Assembly (NCBI GenBank): GCA_964468435.1
Contig: CAYXVE010000001.1
Span: forward strand, 186,001-250,000
Length of the DNA stretch: 64,000 nt
Direction: 5' to 3'
Source of the DNA: JBCCTX01 sp964468435
GTDB taxonomy: Bacteria; Bacteroidota; Bacteroidia; J057
Below are positions 17,429 through 27,095 of the stretch, in pieces. The notes below the pieces were generated by a model. That model worked only from the letters and a program-made list of their open reading frames with translations, was not told the DNA's origin and did no database searches. Every line of letters starts with the position of its first letter. Positions within the stretch are counted from its first letter, which is position 1. The position numbers were made by a program, and so were the translations under genes.

Positions 17429-20059
17429 GTGAGTAAAACATCCCGTCAATCCAACAGCAAAACCCAGACGCCGTTGATGCGTCAATATTATGCTATTAAG
17501 TCAAAATATCCCGGTGCAGTATTGCTATTCAGGGTAGGGGACTTTTATGAAACTTTTGGGGAGGATGCAATCATTGTAGCCAAAACGCTGGGTATTGTTC
17601 TCACCCGTAGAGCCAATGGATCGGCTTCAGAGGTAGAACTCGCGGGCTTTCCCCACCATGCATTGGATACCTATTTGCCCAAACTGATCAGAGCTGGTAT
17701 GCGTGTGGCTGTTTGTGATCAGTTGGAAGATCCTAAACAAGCCAAAGGCATTGTAAAAAGAGGTGTGACTGAATTGGTAACGCCCGGTGTTACACTCAAT
17801 GATAAAGTGCTTGAAGGGGAAAAGCACAATTATCTGGCCAGCGTATATTTTCATAATTCCAAAGAGCTTGGTATCGCTTTTCTGGAAGTGTCCACAGGAG
17901 AGTTTTTTTGTTGTTCGGGTTCTATAAAGTACGCAGATAAATTGCTCCATACCTTGCAACCCTCAGAAGTTTTGGTATCCAAGAAGGATTTCAGGCAGTT
18001 TCAGAGATTTTTTGGGGAAAAAATATATACCACGAAGGTAGAGGATTGGGTGTTTCAATATGAATATGCAAAAGATAAATTACTTCAACTACTGGGTACT
18101 CAGTCGCTGAAGGGATTTGGAGTGGAGGATGAGACATGCGGCACGGTGGCTTCAGGAGTTATTGTATACTATTTAGAGGAGAACCAGCAACATCAGTTGG
18201 GGCATATATCAAAGATTTACCGCTTTGATGATTCAGATTTTGTATGGTTAGACCAGTTTACAGTGCGCAACTTGGAACTGATTGATCCCCTGCATCCTGA
18301 TGGGAAAACGCTGGTAGATGTCATGGACTATACCCATACACCTATGGGAGCCCGAATGCTCAGAAAAGCGGTACTGCTTCCACTCAAAGATATGGTGCAG
18401 ATTCAGAATCGTCTCAATGTAGTCGAAGCATTTGTAAGTCAGCCTGGGTTATCTTATCAGCTTGAGGGTGCACTTCGACAGATGGGCGATCTGGAAAGAC
18501 TTGCAGCCAAGATTGCCACAGGTAGACTTTCTCCTAAAGAGGCTGTCAGCCTCAGAAATTCCCTGGCCTTAATACCTGGTATCAAGCACTTACTAGAACA
18601 GTATGGACTGGAATCACTCAAGCAAAAAGCCTATGCCTTTGAAGATGTATCTTCTGTCAAAGAAGTTCTACATCGTTATCTGATGGAGGAGGTAGGAAAC
18701 CTGGGAGAGGGCACAGTGATTGCTAGAGGCATTTCAGATGAACTTGATGAGCTACGAGGCATGAAAAGCAATAGCAATGAGTTGTTGTTGAACATGCAGC
18801 AACGCGAAATAAAGCATACAGGCATACCTTCTCTCAAAATTGGATACAACAAGGTTTTTGGATATTATCTGGAGGTAACAAATGCCCACAAGACAAAAGT
18901 ACCTGATAACTGGATACGGAAACAAACGCTGACAAATGCAGAGCGATATATCACAGAAGAACTCAAGACCTATGAAGAAAAGATCCTGACGGCCAATGAG
19001 CGAATCAATGCACTCGAAACAGAACTCTACCAGTCTTTTATCACAACCCTCCAACATTTTATACACACCATTCAGGTTAATGCAAATATTATAGCTGAAA
19101 TAGATATGTTGTTGGGTTTCAGTAACCTGGCAAAAAAGAACCCGTACATCAAGCCCCAAATAAGTGAAGGTGCCGAAATATTGATTAGGGAGGGTCGTCA
19201 TCCGGTCATTGAGACCAATTTGCCTATTGAAAATCCCTATGTACCTAATGATGTGAGACTCGATTGTGATTCACAGCAAATATTGATCATCACCGGACCT
19301 AACATGGCCGGTAAGTCGGCACTGCTCAGGCAAACTGCCCTAATTGTGTTGATGGCCCAGGTAGGGAGTTTTGTCCCTGCCAGTAGTGCTCAGATAGGAT
19401 TAGTGGATAAGATATTTACCCGGGTAGGAGCCTCAGATAATATTTCCAGTGGGGAATCTACCTTTATGGTAGAAATGAATGAGACGGCACAAATCGCTAA
19501 CAATGCTACCTCAAAGAGCCTGATCATCTTGGATGAGATAGGTCGTGGTACTAGTACCTATGATGGGATATCTATTGCCTGGGCATTGGTGGAATATCTA
19601 CACGAGAGCCCCTCGTGCAGGGCCAGAACTATGTTTGCTACTCATTATCACGAACTCAATGAGCTTACACAGAGATTGCCCAGAGTGAAAAATTACAATG
19701 TTGCCGTCAAAGAAGTAGAAGGTAAAATACTCTTTTTACGTAAACTTAAAGAAGGAGGGAGTGAACACAGCTTCGGAATTCACGTAGCAGAAATGGCGGG
19801 TATGCCTGAGACCTTGACAGGTAGAGCCAGGCAGCTATTGAGCCATTTTGAGCAACACAGGGTCAGTGATAAAGATGCCGCACGCCAGGTTAGGTTTTCC
19901 AACAGACAGTCTATACAGTTGAACATGTTCGAATTAAAGGATTCTGACACATTGAAGATCAGGCATATATTACAGGGACTAGATATAGACAGGATGACGC
20001 CCGTGGAAGCGCTGTTGAAGTTGCAGGAGATTAAGAAAGCGCTTACGGAAGACATTTAA
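17429..20059 (+). CDS. mutS: DNA mismatch repair protein MutS
   Basis: An 876-residue mismatch-recognition ATPase. The N-terminal mismatch-binding domain has the Phe-x-Glu motif F39-Y40-E41 in VGDFYETFGEDA. Connector, core and clamp domains follow, and the C-terminal ABC-type ATPase carries Walker A GPNMAGKS (near 625), Walker B LIILDEIGRGTSTYDG and ATHYHEL. It binds mismatches and recruits MutL. The start is GTG 17429, supported by the upstream TATCTTTG box. It is transcribed alone and divergent to pfkA. Confidence 0.97.
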   Translation: MSKTSRQSNSKTQTPLMRQYYAIKSKYPGAVLLFRVGDFYETFGEDAIIVAKTLGIVLTRRANGSASEVELAGFPHHALDTYLPKLIRAGMRVAVCDQLEDPKQAKGIVKRGVTELVTPGVTLNDKVLEGEKHNYLASVYFHNSKELGIAFLEVSTGEFFCCSGSIKYADKLLHTLQPSEVLVSKKDFRQFQRFFGEKIYTTKVEDWVFQYEYAKDKLLQLLGTQSLKGFGVEDETCGTVASGVIVYYLEENQQHQLGHISKIYRFDDSDFVWLDQFTVRNLELIDPLHPDGKTLVDVMDYTHTPMGARMLRKAVLLPLKDMVQIQNRLNVVEAFVSQPGLSYQLEGALRQMGDLERLAAKIATGRLSPKEAVSLRNSLALIPGIKHLLEQYGLESLKQKAYAFEDVSSVKEVLHRYLMEEVGNLGEGTVIARGISDELDELRGMKSNSNELLLNMQQREIKHTGIPSLKIGYNKVFGYYLEVTNAHKTKVPDNWIRKQTLTNAERYITEELKTYEEKILTANERINALETELYQSFITTLQHFIHTIQVNANIIAEIDMLLGFSNLAKKNPYIKPQISEGAEILIREGRHPVIETNLPIENPYVPNDVRLDCDSQQILIITGPNMAGKSALLRQTALIVLMAQVGSFVPASSAQIGLVDKIFTRVGASDNISSGESTFMVEMNETAQIANNATSKSLIILDEIGRGTSTYDGISIAWALVEYLHESPSCRARTMFATHYHELNELTQRLPRVKNYNVAVKEVEGKILFLRKLKEGGSEHSFGIHVAEMAGMPETLTGRARQLLSHFEQHRVSDKDAARQVRFSNRQSIQLNMFELKDSDTLKIRHILQGLDIDRMTPVEALLKLQEIKKALTEDI

Positions 20060-20438
20060 TGTAAGAAAACGCCATTAGCTGATAGGCTTTGTGTTGCTAC
20101 TATCAACTAATGACGTGAATAAATCAGTAACCATTAAACATGCATTACAGTGATGGCCAGATAATAATGTCGAATTGAAAAGAGCAATGGTTGTGTTGAA
20201 AGTTAACGCTCATAAGTAATACAATTGTTTATAAAATGTTTGTTATACAAAAAAACTTCTTTGAACTTTTTCTGTATTAGAGCAAATAGAATGCAAAACT
20301 CTTCACATGGAAAAAAAAATTTTAACAATTGGATTACACGAAATGACCGTTAATGTATGTTTGGGTTTTAAGCAGTTGATTTGGAACTAGTTATGCACGA
20401 ATGTCAAATAAATGATAGTTGGGGAAACGATTTATGTA
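20060..20438 (+). other. noncoding stretch between mutS and trxA
   Basis: I see no gene, RNA gene or clear terminator here. The DNA is AT-rich with scattered homopolymers (A8 near 20309) and no convincing open frame on either strand. Confidence 0.4.
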
Positions 20439-20446
20439 TAATTTTG
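20419..20446 (+). promoter_or_regulatory. probable trxA promoter
   Basis: TAATTTTG (20439-20446) matches the -7 consensus exactly and a TTG sits 17 nt upstream (20419-20421). It predicts a 5' leader of about 70 nt before trxA. Confidence 0.55.
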
Positions 20447-20525
20447 TTTATTAATCAAAATGCCCTATATATTTAGTGTAGAAATACAGAATATTATTCA
20501 TCAAATCATCATTTAATTATAAACA

Positions 20526-20849
20526 ATGGGAAAGCCAATTGAGATCACAGATGCAAATTTTGAGGAAACCGTACTCAAATCGGATAAACCTGTTTTAGTA
20601 GATTTTTGGGCAGAGTGGTGTGGCCCCTGCCGTGCGATTACGCCCATCATAGAAGAGTTGGCCAATGAGCTTGATGGTCAGGCAGTTGTGGGAAAATTGG
20701 ATGTGGATAGCAATTTTCAGACATCCAGTAAATACGGTGTAAGTAGCATCCCTACCATGTTGGTATTTAAGAATGGAGCGGTTGTTGACAAGCACATAGG
20801 TTTGACTACAAAGGCTGTACTCTCAAGTAAGATAAGTGCGCATGCCTGA
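20526..20849 (+). CDS. trxA: thioredoxin
   Basis: A 107-residue cytoplasmic thioredoxin that reduces protein disulfides. The redox motif WCGPC (C32, C35) and the cis-proline loop SIPTMLVFKNG are present, and the length is standard. No signal peptide is seen. It is monocistronic: its own promoter lies upstream and a strong stem-loop follows. Confidence 0.96.
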   Translation: MGKPIEITDANFEETVLKSDKPVLVDFWAEWCGPCRAITPIIEELANELDGQAVVGKLDVDSNFQTSSKYGVSSIPTMLVFKNGAVVDKHIGLTTKAVLSSKISAHA

Positions 20850-20876
20850 TTTTCAGGGAAACAGTAATGTTTAAAA

Positions 20877-20919
20877 ATACAGGGAAGAAATACACATATT
20901 TCTTCCCTGTATACTTTTG
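20877..20919. terminator. bidirectional terminator between trxA and accD
   Basis: A perfect 16-bp stem (20877-20892 with 20897-20912) closes a 4-nt loop. It is followed by ACTTTTG on the plus strand and by TTTTTAA on the minus strand, so it can end both convergent transcripts. Confidence 0.88.
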
Positions 20920-20937
20920 TGGACAAAAGGGTATTGA

Positions 20938-21810
20938 TTATAAAGGGGAGTAGATATGAACTTTTTCAGGCATCAGCATTTCAACTACTGCGTGTAGTTT
21001 ATCTTTGAGCTCTTTTCGGTGGACGATAAAATCCAGGAATCCGTGTTCCAGTACAAATTCTGCTTGCTGGAATCCTTCTGGGAGATCTTTTCCAATAGTT
21101 TCTTTAATGACACGGGGACCTGCAAATCCGATCAAGGCACCCGGTTCTGCGATATTAAGGTCGCCAAGCATGGCAAAGCTGGCAGTTACTCCGCCAGTAG
21201 TGGGGTCTGTCAACAGTGAAATATAGGGTATTTTTTCTTTGTCGAGGCGTGAAAGCTGTGCACTGATCTTTGCCATCTGCATCAGACTATATGCTCCTTC
21301 CATCATCCTTGCTCCACCACTTTTGGAAATGATAAGCATAGGTAGTCTGTGTTTCAGGCAATGCTGTATCGCGCGCGAAATTTTTTCCCCCACCACACTG
21401 CCCATACTGCCACCGATATACTGGAAATCCATACAGGCTATCATCATCTGTCGACCATTTACCGCACCATAGGCTGTCTTGACAGCTTCGTTGAGGCCAC
21501 TTTTCTGGTGCGAAGCTGTAAGTCTGTCCGTATATTTTTTGGTATCCTGAAAATGCAGTGGATCTCCTGAAACCAATCGTGAATTCAATTCTTCGTAGGT
21601 ATGATCATCAAATAATATTTCAAAGTAATCCTCACTACCTATACGTAGATGATGATCACAATACATGCATACATAGTTGTTCTTCCTCAAAAGTTTTGAC
21701 TGAAGTGCTTTTTTACAATTTGGGCACTTTGTCCAAAGCCCTCCAGGGGTATTGTTTTTGTCTTCAGTACGCGTCTGAATATTTTTCTTTCCTCTTTTAA
21801 ACCAGCTCAT
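20938..21810 (-). CDS. accD: acetyl-CoA carboxylase carboxyltransferase subunit beta
   Basis: A 290-residue carboxyltransferase beta subunit, which with AccA moves the carboxyl group from biotin to acetyl-CoA to make malonyl-CoA. It carries the N-terminal four-cysteine zinc ribbon (C29-x2-C32, C48-x2-C51) and the crotonase-fold motifs SKSGGARMMEG, SLLTDPTTGGVTASFAMLGD and GFAGPRVI. Length and start are typical. accA is not in the window. Confidence 0.96.
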   Translation of the reverse strand: MSWFKRGKKNIQTRTEDKNNTPGGLWTKCPNCKKALQSKLLRKNNYVCMYCDHHLRIGSEDYFEILFDDHTYEELNSRLVSGDPLHFQDTKKYTDRLTASHQKSGLNEAVKTAYGAVNGRQMMIACMDFQYIGGSMGSVVGEKISRAIQHCLKHRLPMLIISKSGGARMMEGAYSLMQMAKISAQLSRLDKEKIPYISLLTDPTTGGVTASFAMLGDLNIAEPGALIGFAGPRVIKETIGKDLPEGFQQAEFVLEHGFLDFIVHRKELKDKLHAVVEMLMPEKVHIYSPL

Positions 21811-21914
21811 AACTCAGTGATAATATATATGAGCCCCAAAATACGAAAAATCATATACATATGTTTTTATGCCTTAGATAAATATGATTATATTCCAGTA
21901 TAAAAGCTATTGAG

Positions 21915-22988
21915 ATGAGATGGAACGCAATTAAGTATCTATTCACATTGATATTACCTTCACTGGTCATGGGGTCCTTTTACCTGAAAGACTATTGGGT
22001 GTGGATACCCGTTTTGTACGCATTTGGTCTGGTACCTTTCATCGAATTATGGATGAAGCCAGATAAAGGTAATCTTACAAAGGCGGAAGAAGCTATTTTG
22101 AAGGAAGACAGAATATACGATTATATTGTCTATGCAATGGTGCCTTTGCAGTATGGGATATTGATTTACTTTCTCAAAATTTGGCGTAATCATGAGGTAT
22201 TGACTTTAATGGAGATGGGAGGATTGATAGCATCCATGGGCATTATGTGTGGGACTTACGGGATCAATGTTGGTCATGAACTGGGGCATCGAAAAAAAAC
22301 CTATGAGCGTTTTCTGGCAAAGACTTCCCTGATGAGTTCACTATATATGCATTTTTTTATTGAACACAACCGGGGGCATCATAAGCGGGTAGCTACCGAT
22401 GAAGATCCCGCCTCCTCCCGTAGAGGGGAAAGCGTTTATGCTTTTTGGTTGAGGTCCGTGTCCATGAGTTATGCTTCTGCATGGAAACTAGAGTCTAGCC
22501 GTCTGAAAAACAGGAAAAGAGCTGTATTTTCATGGGAAAATGAAATGATCAGGATGCATGTGATTCAACTCTTATTGCTGACAGTTATTTTCTGGGTCTG
22601 GGGAACAGTTGCTTTACTGGCCTTTCTTGGTGCAGCAGCTGTTGGGATTTTATTGCTCGAAACAGTTAACTATATTGAGCATTATGGACTGAGACGGGAT
22701 CAACTGGAAAGTAATAGGTACGAGCGTGTACAAGTAGTTCATTCCTGGAATTCCAACCATTTTCTAGGTAGATTGATGTTGTTTGAGTTATCCAGGCACT
22801 CAGATCACCATTATGTAGCCAGTAGAAAATATCAAATCTTACGTCATCATGAGCAAAGTCCTCAAATGCCTACAGGTTATCCAGGAATGATGTTAATTTC
22901 ACTTATCCCTCCGCTGTGGTTTATGATAATGGACCGGGAAATTGATAAACAGAAAAAAACCGGTTTGCCTACAGAACCGGTTTTTTAA
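21915..22988 (+). CDS. alkB: AlkB-type alkane 1-monooxygenase
   Basis: A 357-residue integral membrane di-iron monooxygenase. The conserved histidine boxes are all present: HELGH (121-125), EHNRGHH (150-156), NYIEHYG and RHSDHH, between about six hydrophobic helices. AlkB enzymes hydroxylate the terminal carbon of medium-chain alkanes or related fatty chains, using rubredoxin electrons. No rubredoxin, rubredoxin reductase or regulator is adjacent, so the substrate is uncertain. The last codons form the left and right arms of the terminator. The gene has no partners on its strand. Confidence 0.93.
   Translation: MRWNAIKYLFTLILPSLVMGSFYLKDYWVWIPVLYAFGLVPFIELWMKPDKGNLTKAEEAILKEDRIYDYIVYAMVPLQYGILIYFLKIWRNHEVLTLMEMGGLIASMGIMCGTYGINVGHELGHRKKTYERFLAKTSLMSSLYMHFFIEHNRGHHKRVATDEDPASSRRGESVYAFWLRSVSMSYASAWKLESSRLKNRKRAVFSWENEMIRMHVIQLLLLTVIFWVWGTVALLAFLGAAAVGILLLETVNYIEHYGLRRDQLESNRYERVQVVHSWNSNHFLGRLMLFELSRHSDHHYVASRKYQILRHHEQSPQMPTGYPGMMLISLIPPLWFMIMDREIDKQKKTGLPTEPVF
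22954..22986 (+). terminator. terminator built into the 3' end of alkB
   Basis: A 12-bp stem (22954-22965 with 22975-22986) and a 9-nt loop end in six T that include the first base of the TAA stop. The hairpin is therefore part of the coding sequence of the last eleven residues. Confidence 0.8.
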
Positions 22989-23380
22989 GAGGAAATAGTT
23001 GGTTGGTAAAATAGGTAGGCGCCAGATAGTGAGTTATAATAAATAATTAGTGCCTGAACATAATGTCGCCAAAAGCATGTTGGCGTGCTAAAAATCAAGT
23101 AAATTATTTTAGACTTACTTTATATTCCATGATTGCAATATAAAATACGCTGTAAATATATAAATATATTTCCTCTATTTTTATTATATTTTTTGATTTA
23201 AACGGGTAATTTTCTTGAGTAATGGGATGTTTTTTAATAAAGTATAGGTAGTTTGGTAGCTTAATCAGTAGTTTAAAGGGTATTACAAGGGTAAGTAATC
23301 AGGGGGAATAGTACTTATTTAAGAGCGGGGCATCTGGTCACTTATACAGCATGGCCATGACTTTGTGAAACTGTATAGTT
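22989..23380. other. noncoding AT-rich stretch
   Basis: No supported gene is seen in these roughly 390 bases between the convergent alkB and dipeptidase genes. The middle is a run of A/T-rich sequence (23150-23230). I found no tRNA fold or recognisable remnant. Confidence 0.4.
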
Positions 23381-23416
23381 AAAAAAAGGAGGAAGTATCG
23401 GTCTTCGACTTCCTCC
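23381..23416 (-). terminator. terminator of the dipeptidase transcript
   Basis: On the minus strand a 9-bp stem (23408-23416 with 23388-23396) with an 11-nt loop is followed by seven T (23387-23381). It lies about 85 bp after the dipeptidase stop. Confidence 0.8.
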
Positions 23417-23502
23417 AGGTGTTTCATATTGCTATTTTAGGAAATGATCTGGTTGCAGTTTAATAAAAGGGCTTCCGTAGTTTTTGGGTAATAGGATCAT
23501 TC

Positions 23503-24762
23503 CTACCCGGCATTATTTTGTTGTGCAGAAGCAACCTCAATTACTTTTCGCCACACTCTAAAAACATTTTCATAGCAGATTTTGCGTATATCCGCTTCTG
23601 AATATCCTCTATCAAGAAGTTCCTGAATCAGGTTTGGATATTCAGATACATCTTTCAGGCCAGTAGGCAGGGTATTTCCTACCCCATCGAAGTCAGATCC
23701 TAGTCCCACATGATCGATTCCAGCAAATTTGACTATTCGATCGATATGATCTGCAACCCGCTCCACAGTTGAAAATGGAGCTTGCTCCTGGGTGTATGTT
23801 TCTATGTAAGACTTAGCGGCAGAATCAGTTCTTGAGAGATCATTCTCCTTGAGCCATTCACTGATGTGTGAACGAATAGCCGTAAACTTGGTTTGGGAGG
23901 TGGAATCCAAGAAACTGGAGCCAAAGTTGATCTGTATTACTCCTCCGTTTTTGCCCAGACGACGAATCATGTGGTCAGCCATATTTCTCTCAAAACCGGG
24001 TGTAAAGTGTCTGCTAGATGAATGTGAAGCGATAACGGGAGCCTGAGTAATTTCCATCACATCATAAAAGGTACTATCAGAAACATGGGAGATATCGACC
24101 ATGATTCCCAGGCGATTCATTTCTGCTACCACTTTTTCTCCAAAGGGGCTGAGACCATTCCAGGTATAGGTGGTATCATAAGAAGAATCACAGATAAGGT
24201 TGTCCTTGCTGTGGGTAAGTGTGATATAGCGGATTCCCCTATCAAAGAAGTATTGAACATTTTCAAGTGTGTCTTCGATAGGAGCACCATTTTCCATGCC
24301 CATGGGAAGGGATATCTTACCTTCCTGAAAATTCTGTTCTATATCATCAGGGGTGTATGCCAGGGCAAACTTATCTGAATATTTCTGCGAAATACCTTCC
24401 ACCATATTGACCAGAGAATCTGCCAGTTTTTTGGCCCTTCCCGGGGTTTGTTGAAAAGAAGCGGGAATATAAATGGACATGAAAGGAGCATCAAGGCCGC
24501 CTTCCTTAGCACGAACGTAATCAAAATTACCATCTTTTGTACGTTGGGAGACATCGATGTACTCCTTTTCCAACTGAAATCCTGCTATTCGTAGCCGGTA
24601 TGGTAAGTCTACGTGCCCATCAACAATAATCGTGTTGCGCGCGAGGTCTCTTGCCTGCTGGCTCACCCCGGTGTTTTCTTGGGGCGCCTGCTGGCAGGAA
24701 ATTAAGTTGAAGATGGCAATCAGGGTGGCGGTGGTTGAAAATACAAGGCGTATGTTAGTCAT
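23503..24762 (-). CDS. membrane dipeptidase (peptidase M19), lipoprotein
   Basis: A 419-residue renal-dipeptidase-type metallopeptidase. The N-terminus is a lipoprotein signal with lipobox LISC (C23), so it is anchored in the envelope. The binuclear zinc site is visible: HxD in VDGHVDLP, the bridging glutamate in MENG, and histidines in ISHVSD and SHSSSRH; GLGSDFDGVG follows near the C-terminus. M19 enzymes cut dipeptides, often with a D-residue at the C-terminal position, so it could process cell-wall peptides. It is a single gene with its own terminator; a MarR gene lies upstream on the same strand, 192 bp away. Confidence 0.93.
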   Translation of the reverse strand: MTNIRLVFSTTATLIAIFNLISCQQAPQENTGVSQQARDLARNTIIVDGHVDLPYRLRIAGFQLEKEYIDVSQRTKDGNFDYVRAKEGGLDAPFMSIYIPASFQQTPGRAKKLADSLVNMVEGISQKYSDKFALAYTPDDIEQNFQEGKISLPMGMENGAPIEDTLENVQYFFDRGIRYITLTHSKDNLICDSSYDTTYTWNGLSPFGEKVVAEMNRLGIMVDISHVSDSTFYDVMEITQAPVIASHSSSRHFTPGFERNMADHMIRRLGKNGGVIQINFGSSFLDSTSQTKFTAIRSHISEWLKENDLSRTDSAAKSYIETYTQEQAPFSTVERVADHIDRIVKFAGIDHVGLGSDFDGVGNTLPTGLKDVSEYPNLIQELLDRGYSEADIRKICYENVFRVWRKVIEVASAQQNNAG

Positions 24763-24954
24763 TAGATAAACGATTAATTGAAAAATTTCAAATTAATTAT
24801 TTATCATGCATATCGCAAAAGCAAGTATAAAACCAGGATTTTTATTTGGCTAGTAGAGGCAACAAGCATATGAAAATAATCCCTTCGCTGTTCTTCAAGG
24901 GATAAGTGGGTAGAAATGGACTCATCGCTTTGTGATCAAATTGATCCATTAGGT

Positions 24955-25401
24955 CTATAATTCATTAGGGCTATATTTAAGCATTACGTCTATACCTTTT
25001 ATAAAAGCTTCAAAATCTTTTTTATTCATTTCTTTTTGCATTAGATAGGTGAGTACTTTGAGATAATCACTATAATCCCGGTAGAGTCTCTTACCCTTAT
25101 CCGTAACATCCAGATATACCACACGCCTGTCATCTTTGGAATTTTTGCGGTATACGAGTTTCTGGCGCTCTATTTTATCAATTACACTCGTCAAAGAGCT
25201 GAGTTTAATATTGAAATTTTCTCCAATCTCTTTCATTTTTCTGGGTCCCTCGATCAGTAGCCATTGAATGATTTCCATCTCCATCCCCGTGATTTTGTAT
25301 TTAGTTTTAATATAATGGTGGTGCTTTCTTCTGATCTCATTCAGGGAACCCATGCAATCAATTAATCTGTCTGTGTGATCAACCGCACTTTTTGTGTCCA
25401 T
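24955..25401 (-). CDS. MarR-family transcriptional regulator
   Basis: A 148-residue winged-helix regulator. The DNA-binding part spans about 35-105: MEIIQWLLIEGPRKMKEIGENF, recognition helix KLSSLTSVIDKIERQ and the basic wing RKNSKDDRRVVYLDVTDKG. Helices at both ends form the dimer interface. MarR proteins usually repress neighbouring genes and release DNA when bound by small phenolic or lipophilic ligands. The nearest candidates are the dipeptidase downstream or a gene across the 650-bp gap; the target cannot be decided from sequence. Confidence 0.9.
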   Translation of the reverse strand: MDTKSAVDHTDRLIDCMGSLNEIRRKHHHYIKTKYKITGMEMEIIQWLLIEGPRKMKEIGENFNIKLSSLTSVIDKIERQKLVYRKNSKDDRRVVYLDVTDKGKRLYRDYSDYLKVLTYLMQKEMNKKDFEAFIKGIDVMLKYSPNEL

Positions 25402-26048
25402 AGTTTTTGAAAATTTCTAATTTACAAATCATTGAAACATATTTGGTAATCACAATTTACACATATTTCTATTTTTAACTAATACAAATTTTATTTATTG
25501 TCATAGGTGGTGTAACATCCATTTTTTTTTTGAATGAATTCTACCAAGGAGATGCTAGATAATAGATGTCAAAATTATGCGTAAATATGACTTTTTTTAG
25601 ATTGGATTACATAAACATATAAAATAGTACAATGATAACTTAATATTTATATTGTATAATGTTACACATTAAATTAAATGTTTACGTGGTTTCCATGAGG
25701 AAGCTACTGTGGATAAGCTGTTATCCAACATTCCATTATGGCGCTGGAAGACAAGTGTTTATCACATATTGATATTTGATTTTCAAATATTGTGGCTATG
25801 TGAGAGGTGGAATACAGCCTCATCAATCCAACATCATGCTAGATCTATCTGTTGTAATAGCGGATATTCTGAAAAGGCAGATTTGGGTATAGTATGGTTC
25901 AGGATAATCTTCGACGTATATTAATCTATCATAATTAAAATTTTCCAAGATACATAAGCTGTGTAAGACTTTAGCTTATTTTGTATGTATCTCCGAACAT
26001 TTCTATGTTAGTGGAAATTGTTATATCATCCGGAAAAATGTCTTAAAC
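25402..26048. other. long noncoding stretch, possible decayed gene in the middle
   Basis: The region upstream of marR is very AT-rich. In the middle, frame + from ATG 25695 reads MRKLLWISCYPTFHYGAG, meets a single TGA, then continues open (GYVRGGIQPHQSN, LDLSVVIADILKRQIW) to about 25890. This could be a short decayed gene, but I recognise no family. A TTTGATTTTCAAA-type palindrome lies near 25780. No RNA gene is evident. Confidence 0.3.
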
Positions 26049-27050
26049 TCAACCTCCTATGGTAGCCATAGACTCGTGTATACTATGATCGGAGTCTCTA
26101 CGTTTTTCAGCTTCAAAACCATTAGCTGCCCGGTTCCCAAATGCTTTGAGCAGTGCCTTGAGCAACTCCTCATCTGAAGTTTCACTTCTAAGAAGTTTTT
26201 TCAGGTCCAGCACTCCCTGGTCATATAGGCAAGTCTTGAGCATTCCCTGTGCAGTGATACGTATTCTGTTGCAAGTCCCACAGAATGTCCTGCTAAATGC
26301 TGCAATGATGCCAATCTTACCTTTGTATCCTGGGATGTGATAGGTGCTTGCTGTAGCATATGGGGAAGCTGGAATGTGTTGGATAGTGAGAAAATGCGCT
26401 TTGAGTGTATTGAGGATTTGTTTGTGATTCCAGTACAGGATATTTTGATGTTCGCCAGTGCCATTGAAAGGCATTTCTTCAATAAACCTCACCTCGAGAG
26501 GCAGTTCCTTTGTCAATTCTGCCATGGGAATGATATCCTCTGTATTTTTCCCATCCATTACTACCGCGTTCAATTTTGTTTTGATCTCATATTCCAGCAA
26601 CGTATCCATGCACTTTAATACTTTGGGAAGTTCGTCCCGACGTGTGATTTCATGGAAACGTTTTCTGTCAAGAGAATCAATGCTCAGGTTGACTGAGGAG
26701 ATTCCCAATTCCTTGAGCTGGGGTATATGGGGAGTTGTGAGGACTCCATTGGTGGTGATATGAATTTCATCGACCCCATCAAGCTCACGGAGAGCCTTTA
26801 GAAACTGCATCAGATCTTTGCGAACAAAGGGTTCTCCACCCGTGATACGTACCTTGTTGACCCCATGTGATGCCAGAATGCGTTGTAAGCGGATTAGTTC
26901 CTCATAAGACAGTAGTTCTTTGCGTGGAAGATACTTATTTCCTTCTTCTGGCATGCAGTAAAAGCACCTGAGGTTACAGCGGTCGGTTAATGATATCCGC
27001 GCATAAGTGATCGGTCTTTGATGATTATCATATATAATAGGTTTGTTCAT
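26049..27050 (-). CDS. moaA: GTP 3',8-cyclase MoaA
   Basis: A 333-residue radical SAM enzyme, first step of molybdenum cofactor synthesis (GTP to 3',8-cyclo-GTP). The radical SAM cluster motif is CNLRCFYC (C25, C29, C32), followed by ITGGEP. The C-terminal second cluster site is FCGTCNRIRIT with a third cysteine in LKTCLY. The protein ends in GG, as required in MoaA. It is divergent to the molybdoenzyme gene that needs this cofactor, with only 45 bp between start codons, so shared control is likely. Other moa genes are not adjacent. Confidence 0.95.
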   Translation of the reverse strand: MNKPIIYDNHQRPITYARISLTDRCNLRCFYCMPEEGNKYLPRKELLSYEELIRLQRILASHGVNKVRITGGEPFVRKDLMQFLKALRELDGVDEIHITTNGVLTTPHIPQLKELGISSVNLSIDSLDRKRFHEITRRDELPKVLKCMDTLLEYEIKTKLNAVVMDGKNTEDIIPMAELTKELPLEVRFIEEMPFNGTGEHQNILYWNHKQILNTLKAHFLTIQHIPASPYATASTYHIPGYKGKIGIIAAFSRTFCGTCNRIRITAQGMLKTCLYDQGVLDLKKLLRSETSDEELLKALLKAFGNRAANGFEAEKRRDSDHSIHESMATIGG

Positions 27051-27095
27051 GTCTCCAATTCCTTTTATTTTAGTATTTCTTTAAGAATTATTATT

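Noticed and set aside
23230..23300. tRNA-like GGTAGTTTGGTAGC pattern
   Set aside because: No acceptor stem, anticodon arm or T-arm can be folded around it.
27018..27095. Upstream ATG starts of the molybdoenzyme
   Set aside because: They overlap the moaA coding start and add a hydrophobic stretch foreign to the family, before the Tat signal.
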